64,000 nucleotides of DNA from Rhabdornis inornatus (taxonomy: Eukaryota > Chordata > Aves > Passeriformes > Rhabdornithidae): contig VWZS01000873.1 in the NCBI GenBank assembly GCA_013397075.1, positions 1 to 64,000 of the forward strand, given 5' to 3'. Position numbers and translations under genes: made by a program. A model generated the notes under the pieces. It saw nothing but the letters and a program-made list of their open reading frames with translations. It had not been told where the DNA came from and did not search any database. The number at the start of each line of letters is the position of its first letter. Positions within the stretch are counted from its first letter, which is position 1. Positions 28,301 to 40,300 of the stretch are shown piece by piece.

Positions 28301-31300
28301 TTGCTCAACAGCCAAATACCAGTGAAACCATTAAAACACAGACTTCAGGAGCACCCAATGTCTTGTGTTTTCTCCTTCTCCAAGAGTGAATTTTCACATA
28401 AGCTGCTGGAAAAATAAACATATTTTCAGAAAACAGGGTAGATCTATGAAAAGAAAGCCAGAGTAGTGCTGTGCTTGTGACAGAATACTCTCTGCAGATG
28501 AATATTTGTGGCTGGATCAGGAGTGTGAAGTTTATCCTGCTCAGGAATCTTGTCTTCCAGCATGGATAAACCAGTTATCCCAATCTCCAGATTTCCTCAG
28601 GAAAATTTGTCAGAGCACACAGTTCTAGGTAAATAGCTTTAGAAACAGAATTAGAATTCCTTAGATACATTTTTAATGTTACTTAGATACATTTTTAATG
28701 TTCGATTTAGATTTACTTTTGCAAAAATCTATAAACCAAAATAATTATTGGACTCTCTGAACTCAAAGAGAAGAATTTGGCGAGTTCATTTAGTAATGTC
28801 TCTTCTTCCTTCTCTCTTTTCAGCTGCAGCCCCTGATTTTTCCAGGAATCCCGTGAAGAAGCTGTCTGTTGTTCAAGTTGGAGGGGAAGTGACAATTGCC
28901 TGTAAACCCAGTGCTTCTCCCAGAGCTGCTGTTTCCTGGAGAAAGGGCTCGGAGGTTCTGCGCCAGAACAAAAGGTACGGGCAGCAACCCGCGACTGGGC
29001 CACTGAATTTTCTGTTTGGACATCATTGAAAGCTCAGCTGGCTCAGGATTGCTTTTGGCAGCTCAGTGATGGAAATGCCAGAGGTGTCGTTGTGTCTATC
29101 GTGGCCGTGGAGCTCCGTGGGTACACAGCAGGGCGAGCGCGGAGCCAGCGCGGATCCACGCGGCCCATGGTGTGATCCCTGCCTTTGTGCTCATCATCCC
29201 TTCATTCCTCCAGCCACGGAGCTGCAGGGAATCAGCTCCGGGAGGAGACAGCCCTGGAGGCACAGGGAGGCAGGATGTGGCCCAGGATGAGGCATAATTG
29301 CTGTGCAGTTGTGCAATGACCCCTGGCACCACCATCAGCCTCCCTGGCCTGTCCCGTTCAGGCAGGACTGAGCCCAGCAGTGACACCAACTCGCCACCTG
29401 CCTTGGGCCAGGTGGGCTTTGGTGAGGATGAATTCCTCCTTTCTGAGCTGCCAGGAACCATCTCCATTATCATAGCTCAATGCCCTCAGGCACAGGGTGG
29501 GATTGCTGGGGTGGACAATCCCCTTGGAGTTGGACTCCATGATCCCTCTGGGTCCCTTCCAGCTCAGGCTTTTCCATCATTCTGTAATTCCACATTAATG
29601 GCAATTCAATGGTGGGATATTAAAGTCGAAGGGTCTTACTGAGAGAAATGAGGGGTGTTGTATGCAACACACAGCCCTGAGGATATTTCCATACAGAAAT
29701 GCAGACAGATGGATGAAATGGGCAGCAGTGCCTTCAGAAATGCTGAGGGTGTCTGAGAGTCCTTCCCAGCATCTCTCTGAGTTCACAAATGTAACAGCAA
29801 CCCTCTTTTGTCACATTCTGTTGTCAGCCTTTGAAATCTATAATCAGTAATTCATAAAGTTCTGGCAACTGAACACCAGATTTTCACACAGGGCCACTTG
29901 CTCAAGGAAGTTACTTTGGGTCACATCAGACTTAAAATGATGATAATTCTCTAGAACATTATCCCAAACTGTGACACACAGTTTCCCTATGCCATGCTGC
30001 AGGGATGCACAATGGAGATAAATCACAGGAGTATTCGTGAAAGAAACTGCAAATCTGAGAATTTTACATAGGTGCTGGCAATGGGACAGAGAAATTTGGG
30101 TGAGCAATCCATCCCATGGCCATAAGGAACTTCCCAATGACTTTTCCCCCTTTTAGGATTGCCAATTTTATTTTCATTTTAACCGCTCACAATGAAAAAC
30201 ACTTTTCTAACCCGTGTTTAATCAAATCTTTATTTGTCTTCTGATTGTATTTTGATTGTATTGCCTATTCCAGAGGCTGAACTAAGCCTGGATCTTGAGG
30301 TTCCACTACTCTGATATTCCCCACCTGATTTACTGATGAAAGAAATATTTACACACCCCGTACATATTTACTTGTACTCCTGTATTAATTTACTAACAAT
30401 AATTCCGAGCACACTGTAATTTCTGAGTGTCCCAGAAGGCTCCTGCTGCTGGGCAGGAGCAAATAACAGGAGCAGGATCGACAGAGTTTAAACTCTCTGC
30501 ATGCACATTATTGCCAGTGTGGCCACTGGTGCCAAGTGGAATTTATGAGGCTGTTTGATTATTAAATGACAAACTGGCTAATGCTGTGGTTTAAAAGGAT
30601 GGGAAATAAATCATCAATCCAGTGTTAGTCCAAAGATCTCCCTGACAGAAAACAAAATGAAATAAAACAAAATGAAATAAGGGTTTGTGTGGCTGTAAAG
30701 TACATGGCTAATTAAAGTGCTGGGATTACACATGAAAAGAGAGGGAACACGGTCTGCCTTTCTCCACAGATATGATTAAACCCTGACAAAGCCTTATTTC
30801 TGCTCCCATTTTATCGTGCTGCAATTATAACCTTTATGGGCTCTTTTATTGGCCTTTTTAAAAATATTTGGTAGGGTTATAGTTGCTAAAAAAAGGAAAT
30901 ACCAATCCCATCCAGTTCTGGCAGCCAAACTGTGATGGGCTCATTCCTAAATAAGTCAGATCACACAGCTGCTCTTAAATTATTTAGATAAATTTAATCT
31001 TTTGTTAAAGAAATAGTGAAACTGGACCTATTCTGCCCAGAGGGGGAAGAATATTCCTTCTTTTTCACCTTTTTCCTTTCACTCTTGATAATAGTTCATT
31101 CCTGATATCCTGAATATGTGGTAACCACTCTCCCAGATGAGCTGAACTCTTGATATCACAAGAGAATTTTCCTTTATATTAAATTCAGTTTGTAAGTGTG
31201 TAAAGAGAAGTGTGTTAAATAGGAACGCTAATTATTAGATTTTCCATTTTAATAGATGCACAATTAAATATCTATAATTAGACTTCCTCTGAGTTCCTGA

Positions 31301-34300
31301 GGTCATTTTAAAGTTTACAAAGCTGCAGTATTTGGGCCCCTGATATCAGAAAAATATCTTAAGAGTTTTTTGAAGGGCAATTTTCTGCACCTCTTGCCAG
31401 GGTTCAGCAGTGAGGGTCCTCAGCCCTCAGTCCCCTTTCCAGGGCAGAGTTTTCTCCAGCCCCCCTTGTCCTTCCCATCCATTCTGTGGCTCAAACCCCC
31501 CATTGCTCAGCTCTTCAGCAGCTTGTCTGCTCTCATTTCTGTAAAACACTTTATTGCATTTGAAGCACACATGTAAATCCTGAAGAAAATGCCAAAATAA
31601 TCATTTTTTTACATTAGATGGTGAAATAAACCTGAACAGATCAGTACCAGGTCTGTTTATTATTCCCAGCCTTCTCCATTGAGTGTTTCCCTTCCAGATT
31701 TTCAGAAATCACTCCATTCCACCCTTACTGGCAGGGTGAGTGATGGGATTTATCCATGCTCCATGCTGCTGCTGGCACCTGAGAGAGGGAATTTGAGGTT
31801 CTCAGCTGCAGGAATCCAAAGGAAATCCCGCAGCTGGCTCGTCCTGGCTGGTTTTCCCTGCTCCCTCCTCATGTGATATCCACCAGTTCAGCTTCAGGTG
31901 CTCTCTTGGGCAATTTTCCTTCTTCTTTGGGTCAAAATCTGGAGAAATGGGGTTTGGGGAGCAGTGCCACTTCTCCAAGGAACAGCTGTTTGGCTTTTGT
32001 GGAATAATGAACTTTTCTGGGTGTGTGCTGTGGGTTTGAGCTCAGTGCAGCAGTGAAACACAACAAAACCCAAGCTTTCTGCTCCAAACTCCCTCCCCAT
32101 GGAGTCTGACACAGATTTCAGCTATTTTCATGTGTGTCACATCCTCAGTGCATGCAACACGAGTTTTCTTCATCTCACTTCTCACTTCTATCCTCTCATA
32201 TCCAACTGAGGAAACAAAAGAGAAGAAAGGAGCAATTCATATATTAAATAAAACAAATTTTCAAGTCTAGACACCGAACTCATCACAAACGTCTTCGTGC
32301 CTTTGGTGAATTCAGATTTGGGACTCTCGTTGAAAACTTATTTGACAAAAATTCCTTTTGATGGGAGCATTTGAATGAAAGGGAAATTGGGCCTCGTTTT
32401 GCTTTGCCAGAGAGAGGTGCTATTCCCCCAGCCTGGGCTGAGGATCCCCAAGCACTGCAGTGAATGCATGGGAACATATGGGATTCACTTCACTCGGAAT
32501 TTCAATGAGGAGAGCTGAGGGGAAACTGAGAAATGAGGTAGGCTGGAAGAATGCATTAGTCATATACAGCACTTTCCATGCATTAATAATCAGTAATAAG
32601 CAAATATTCATAATTTAAATTGTTTTTGGGGGCCCAGACAAGAAGTACATTTAGAGATCATAAAATATGCTCAATACTTGTTGGCTCCAAGTCTTGCTTG
32701 TAGGATACAGTTCAGTCCCAGTTCTGTGAAGGATGGCAGTGGATCCTCTGCCATAAATAAAGCTGGTGAATGCTGTGTCCTGTGGCACACCTGGTTTTGG
32801 TGGTTTCCACTCAGGTTATGGCCATTACTCGGAGGAAACATGAGAAAACAATGACATGGGAAGCTGAATTTTATCAACACTGGGGAAAGAGAATGGAACA
32901 GATGTTGTGACTGGGTGGGGGAATTATCTGGGAAGTGCTGAGTTCTTGGAGCTGCCCCTTGGAGCCCAGGGGTCCTCCTGCTCCCAGGGGAACAGCCAGG
33001 ACCCAGCAGGATTCCTTCAGGATCTGTTCTCCCATCACCCTCTGAGCACTCTGTGCCACCCCCTGCTTGTGCTTTCCTTCTGCTCCTCCTCTGTTCACAG
33101 GCAGATTCCAAAACCATGAGCATTTTAACACATTGAAACTCTTTTGTTATTTGGGAAAAGGATTGTTTCGTGTCTTTGCATGGAATTAGACAAACAGGGA
33201 GTTAAAAGTCGGCAGCTCCAACCTCTGTTCCCTGGGACAGGGAAGGGCTGGAGCTGTGTCAGGGCAGGTTTAGGTTGGATTTTAGGAAAAGGTTCTTCCC
33301 CCAGAGCATGCTGGGCACTGCCCTGGATCCCCAGGGAATGAATGGGAACATTCCCAAGTCTGCCAGAACTCCAGGAATTTTTGGATGCCCGGGGTAGAAT
33401 TGTTGGGGTTGGACTCTGATCCTTGTGGGTCCCTCCCAGCTCAGCTTCTGCTGTGATTATTTGGTAAACAGGAGAAGCCCTCACTCAATCCCCTGATCAA
33501 ATACAACACACAAAATGCATTGTCTGTGAAACAATGCGTTTCAGCTCCAAGCAATTTGAGCAGAAATGTGTCAGGACAGTTCAGCAAACTTCAGGGAAAC
33601 ATTTCAATTACCAGGATGTCAACGCTGTTGGTTTAGCTTCAGAATATCCATTATCCTTCAAAATAAATAAAAAATCTGCTTGGGGAGGAATCAAGACCAA
33701 ATGGATAGAAAAATCCAAAATTTGCACTAGTCTGCTAACAAAGGAGGAGATTGATGGCACTTGGCTATTCTTTAGCTGAAGTCAATATGCAGCCTAAGGG
33801 AGTTATTTACTTGTTCTTGGCAGGTGCCTCCCTCTCAAATGAGACACCAAACTTAGATGAGCAAAGCTGAGGGAATGAAATCCATCCACAGCGTCTGAAA
33901 AACCCCTCAGCTGCCTTGAAGACGAAGCAGATGAGTAGCACAGGCAGAGAGGAGTTTTGAGTTTTGCTTGTCACGCTGCTTAGTGCCACAAACCACGCTG
34001 CTTTCCTCACCCACTGCTTGCACATAAAATAGCCCAGATATTTGCATGCAGGTACCAAGTTCTGTACAAAATCTATTTTTCTTATGATATTCTAGAACTT
34101 GGTATTCTATTCCCAGCTTTCTACAGCAATGCAGTTGGCTGCAGAGCACTGGGATATTAATTTTACTATTATTTTATTTTTTAAGGCTGGTTTTTGAAGC
34201 CTGGATTAAGTGTGTGTCTGTTTTTATCCTCCTTGCTTCTCTACCACGAGGAGCTTTGCATAACTTTGATGAGATGCCTTAACCCTTCTATCTTATCAGT

Positions 34301-37300
34301 GTCTGTGTGCTTGTAAAGAAGTTCATTTCCTATTTTAGTATTTAAACAGAGCACTTGAAGTGTGGGCATCAGCAATCAGAGCAATTCCAGCTATCTCAGA
34401 CACCACTGCTGAAAGTCAACACGAATACAAATTAAGCTTATCTGTTGATGAAATCCCACTTTTGCCTGGAGAACCAATGGGATTGATTCCACCTCTGCTA
34501 AATTTGATTAATCACTTCAGCTCCATTCCTTGCTTACAAACAGATTGACAGGAATCAAAAGCACAGATTTACCTTCCTGCTTTCAGTGTTTGGTCTGAAG
34601 TCACTCTTTAAGGCATGAAAACTCCCACAAAACCTGGGGTTGCTGTTTAGGAGTGTTTTTTATCTCTGGAGCCCCAGTGTCACAGCACATTTGGTGCTAG
34701 CCAGACAAACCCCACCATCACACCATTCCTCAGGGAATGCTGAGAGCTGCAGGAAGTATTTTCTAGCTAAAAATATCCAATGCTGGCACCACAGTGGTCC
34801 TGGTTTCAGAGAGAAAAATGAAGGGAGCTCAGAGAACTGGGAGAGGCAGCTCCAATGTATCTACTGAGGATTTATTTGCTCTCAGCAGGGAAGTTTGTCT
34901 GGTTTTGGGGTTTGTGTGGTTTTGGTGTTGGTTGTAGGCATTTTCCAGCGCTGCCCCCTGAACAATGCACTGGATCTGAGAGGAACATCACACACGGCAG
35001 CAGCCACAGGAATCACCAAAATGGTGACATTGGCATAAGAGAAGTTTTACAGCCAAAGGGTTGTCAGAAAACACCCCAAACTCTCCTGAAGTACTTTCAG
35101 TTTTTCCTTCTTCTCTTTCTGGTTATTTTGTTCTTGCTCCCCACGCTGAGGGTGAAGGCAGGGGAATTGAAAACTTGACTGAAAGATGAGGAGGGAGATA
35201 AGGAGAAGGAAGAATGAGCACAGATGATGGAAAGAAAAAAAGAAATACCTTATTTTTCCTTCTTTATCTTATTTTCCTTTGTTTTCCCCCTTTCTTGTCT
35301 CTCTGTTTTGTTTCCATTTGAAGTCAAGGCCCCGCAGAATAACGAGGAGGCAGGAGGGGACCCCCATTGCTACCTGACCCAGGCAGCAGCCAGAGGACAT
35401 TGGTGCAGGGGAAGACAGGAGAAAAGGGCTTTTCCTTTCTTTTCTCTCTTCTTGGGGAGTTTCACAAGCCAATAAACCTAATTTCACCCTGTACTGCTGA
35501 GGGCTCAGTGCCAGAGTTTAGCACACCAGACAATTTGAACATGGAGGAAGTGAATGAAGCAGATGTTCTCATGTGAGAAAGAGAAGGATTTATTACAACT
35601 CCCCTCTGCAGGACACCTCTCTAATGCAATTTGAGATTGTTCCCTCCCAAATCAGAGCGGCCTTGTTCAGGGGAGCCTTTCCAAGGGGCTGTCCTGCATG
35701 CTGAGATGTCCCAGGAAATCTGTCACTCCTCCCTGTCACGAGGAATTGCAATAATCCAAACCCCAGTGAGTGTCAGTGCTGTGCCCTCTCCCCTTTCCAG
35801 CTCGTCCTGTCCCTGCTCCGTGCACATTTCCTGATGGATGTCCAGGGCTCCATCCAAAGCCAGATCATCTCATTGGAATTTTTCCACTGAGCAGGCTGGG
35901 AATCAAGGTTCCTAATTAGGAGTTTGAAGGAAGAAAAAAAAAAAGGAATGAGAGGATGCAACCTTCTGTGCTTCTCTTCCAGTCCAAGTTGTGCTGCCAT
36001 GCACATCATTGCTGCTGGGGGTGTTGCTGCAGCATCAAAATGCCAGTGTGGGGTGGAAAACCTGCCCCAAATTTGGAAAATACGCCCCAAATTTGGAAAG
36101 CATGCCCTAAATTTGGAAAACCTGCACCAAATTTGGAAAATATCCCCCAAATTTGGAAAGTATGCATCAGATTTGGAAAGCATGCACCAAATTTGGAAGT
36201 CTTGGCCCAAATTTGGAAAACCTGCACCAGATTTGGAAAATATGGCCCATATTTGGAAAACATGGCCCAAATTTGGAAAACATGGCCCAAATTTGCAAAA
36301 CACGCCCCACATTTGGAAATCTTACGCCAAATTTGGAAAACCTGCACCAAATTTGGAAAATCTGCTCCAAATTTGGAAAACATGCACCAGATTTGGAAAA
36401 TCTGCTCCAAATTTGGAAGTCTTGGCCCAAATTTGGAAAAACTGCACCAAATTTGGAAAATCTGCACCGAATTTGCTGCACAGGCACCAAATCAAAGATT
36501 CTGATCCCCAGAGAGTTCTCCAAGCAGGTGTAACACAAGAGGGAACAGATCAAGGTGTGGTGGGGAGGTGATATAAAGTGAGATTGATTTAAAAAAAATC
36601 CCAGGGTGTCCCAGGTTGGAAGGGATCCAGGAGAAACATCAAGGAACTGCTGGCCCTGCACAGGACAAACGTGGTGGGCACAGGGACTGTGCCAGGCAAT
36701 TTCCAGGCATGATGAACAAAGAATCTTCCAGGCAGGGATTTGTGGGATCATTTGGAGTGGGAAGGGTCATGTGAGTGAGAGCACCTTGGAAAAGTGGCTG
36801 ATGCTTGGCCATGAAAAATCTTTAGGAGGCCACAAACAGCCCTGGTTTAACCATGGGATTTTGGGGGCAAAGGAATGTTGCTCCTTTTCCATGAGAGCTA
36901 AAAATCTTCTCGGATTTTCAGTGAAAGGGAAATCTGGTAAAGGAAAGGAAAAGCTGAAGGGATACACACAAGTGACAGAATGGGACTAATAAATAAAAAA
37001 GACAGAAAGCTCCTATGCTCTGTGCTGTTTGGAGCAAGGATGTGGGGCTGGGGCTTCAGTGAGCACACCCAGTGCCCATCACTGTCACTCACACTGGGTT
37101 TAAATTCAGCAGCCCAGGGAGGATTGTCCCAGGTTCCCTGGGACACAGGGAGCCCAACCAACGGGCACAAGAAATGAGAGGTGATGAGACCTGGCTGGAT
37201 GGGGTTTGGAGCAACCTGGGATAGTGGAAGGTGTCCCTGCCCATGGCAGGGGGTGGAAAGGGAGGAGCTTTGAGGTTCCTTGTAAACTCCAAACCCTCCT

Positions 37301-40300
37301 GGCATTCTCTGATTCTATTTTGGGGGTTTTTGGTCTCTGATTCTATTCCAGGGTTTCTGAAATCCAACCAGGGCCATGCTGGTGTCAGCTGCTTGTTGTC
37401 TGGACAGAATTCTTTAAGGTTACCAGCAGGTTTTATTGCTCTTGTGCTTCTGAAATGTGTTCTGACAGGCAGAGAGGGAAGCAGCTTCCTGCAAGTGAAT
37501 GAAATTCCCACACAGAGGGCAACTCAGGGCCTTCTGTACTGCTTAAATTCTACTTAAATCCCATATTAAGGGCTTAGTTTTACATCTGGAGTGAATTTAG
37601 TTGTGTGAAGGGCTGAGTCAGAGCTCCTAATAATGTTTGGATCATAAAAATGATGATTAATGGTGGGATTAGAATAGTGGCAGTGTGGCCATCCCATCCT
37701 GCGCTGGAAGAGCTTTTGTCTGATGTAGTGGAGTTACAAAGATTTCATAAAACCAGCAGAACTTGGAGGATAAATAAATTGGCAGCTGTTTTATTTGGCA
37801 ATTGTGTTCCTTTTCTGCTTTTCTTTCCCATACACACAGAGGTGCTGTTGCCCAGTATTCCCTGGCTGCCAGTTCTGGGATGTGTCTCTACAAGACATTT
37901 GGGCACAGGGTGTTTTTGTCACTTTTTTCTTTGGCCATCGCAGAGGAACATCTGCCTCACATTTAATCCTTGAGTGAGTTACAGACAGGGCAAAACAAAT
38001 TTTTGCTATTTTGTGTAAAAGGCAGTAGCAGCCCCTGAAAATCCTGTGTTTTCTCTGGAATGTGTATGATGGAGTATAGCTCAGTTTGGATGGCTGTATA
38101 TATTTTCATAAATAAATATTTGCGGTCCCAATTGCAGAGATTTGATGCAAAAATAATTCTATTTTTAGGAAGAGGGGAGAATTTTAAGAAAGAGGATGGA
38201 AGAGTTCTAGCGTCACGTTTTACAATTTCTAATAATATTCTTTTCTGCAATATTTTAATAAGACTATTCAGGTGGATTGTGTAATTTTGTTTTGATCCAA
38301 ATAGTTAAAATATTATAATGGAATTTATTTGATTTCCACTTAATTGTCAGTCAACCCTGAAGCTCATTTATATCAGCATGCAGATAAGGAAAATCTTTTA
38401 AGCACAGTTTATTAAATGGCAACACCATTAGCATACAAATCATGCTCAGAACAGAATAAACAGGTACAAAGATCATTAACATATGATACAGACAGTCAGA
38501 TCTCAGATGGGATTCAGTGGGACCTTTTCAAAAATACCAGGGCTGTCAGCAGCAGGGACAAGTCATTCACTCAGCCAAACTTTACTCACATTTCCATCTG
38601 CATAAATCACTGCTAATTCCCAGTCACTTGAGAGTTGTGCTCATCTTTCTGCCCCTCACTCACTTCCCTTTGTAGTTTTTAATGCAGCCTCTCCTGCTCC
38701 TCAGTCTTGGTAAAATTAGAGGAGTCAGATATTGTCTCAGTGTCTGGCAGCATGTCTGGAGAAATTTATAAACAATATATCTTTGCACAGCCTGGAAATA
38801 AAGAGGGGGTTTGCTCCTGAGCAGCAAAGGGAGGCTGAGCAGACATGGCTTCAAATCGGATTTCTCAGATAATAAAAATTACTTTGCCTCTGATTTCATC
38901 AGATCCAGATTCCTCCCTTTTTATCAGCACAGTGCCGTGATGAGGCTTCAATAACGCTGGGAGGTGTCAGATGTTAGAGGCAGACAGGAGACAAGGAGAG
39001 GGAATCTTTACAAAGTATCAGGGTTATTTGGAAAAGGTTTATTTGGAAAAGAATTACACCCTTGAAGGGAGAGCTGCCCTTCTGGCAGTGCTGAAACCTG
39101 CTGAATTCATCCAGTTTTACACCCATCCAGCTCAAGATTTTGATGGGAATTTCAAAGCTCTTTGCTGTTTGAATCTGTGCATTTCATACCCATGAATTAA
39201 CATCCCCCCTCTCCCAAAAACAGATTGGCTGAACAATGCAGCAGTGCACAAAGATACCCCTGCTGCACTTTTAAATCTAATGACTTGACACCTCTTTCTT
39301 TTTTCAGATTTGATTTCTTCTATCAGCCTTGTTAAATACATATTATTCTTTCATGCTCTTAAGATCAAAGCAAATAGCCATCAACAATCTTTTGTTCACA
39401 TGAGACAACACGCTCGGAGATGGTTTGTTTGGCCTGGTTAATTAAAAGCTGTACCTATCATCCCTGCTTGATTTCTCAAGTTCTTTACTTAAAAAGTATG
39501 TGTGACAATTTTAATGAGCTCTCACCTCTTCCCCACAGCCTCGTGGCTTCTGCACAAACTTTGCAAACTCTTCTTTTTGAACATCACAAAGAGCTCTGAC
39601 TCCAGCAGATCCCAGGGAAGATGTTTGCTTTCCCTTCCTGCACGTGGTGCTCATCTCATCTCATCTCCTGATGGAGTCACTCACAGGGGAACCTCAATAT
39701 TTATATCTGATGGGTTTAAAGTTAAAGAGGATCAGGTTAGATTAGGAATGAGGAAGAAATATTTTACATTGCTGGTGACAATAAACTGGCTCAGGTGCCC
39801 AGAGAAGCTGTGGCTGCCCCTGGATCCCTGGAAATGTCCAAAGCCAGGTTGGACAGGGCTTAGAGCAACCTGGGACAATGGGAGGTGTCCCTGCCCATGG
39901 AACTGGATGACGTTTAAAGTCCCTTTTGACCCAACCCATTCCACGATTCTATATGCAATAATATTTCTGTGTATTCCCAATTAGCCCTGGTGTGCAGGAA
40001 CTTTGCACAAATAGGAACAGGATTTTCATCTCTTTGTGGTTTAATTGAGCTGTTCACCCAGAGGTGGCACCAGGCAGGAGCACAGGAGGCAGCAGGACTC
40101 TGATCAGGATTTAAGGAGATGCCAGCCTAAAGTTAGGCTTGTGCCTAAGCAATCCCTTGCTGCCTCAGGGTTTTATGAGCAGCTGGGTCCTGAGTTCTTC
40201 CTTCTCCTCCTTTCACAGCACTGCATTTATCAGATCTGCTTCAGATCTTGTGCTTTTGGTCCTTTGACAGGCACTTATTTACTTATTGAGAGAAGTCCAG

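Noticed and set aside
36061..36480. CRISPR-like regular array
   Set aside because: Units are contiguous with no unique spacers, no cas genes, and the genome is vertebrate.
35924..36571. A 215-residue plus-strand frame and similar long frames on both strands in the 20-bp array, looking like repeat proteins
   Set aside because: They exist because the repeat unit lacks stops in most phases; all six frames are affected equally, and no splice or family support exists.
36601..36760. A diverged CR1 or LTR fragment after the 20-bp array
   Set aside because: 'ccaggttggaagggatccag' is suggestive, but the rest does not match any block I could recognise.
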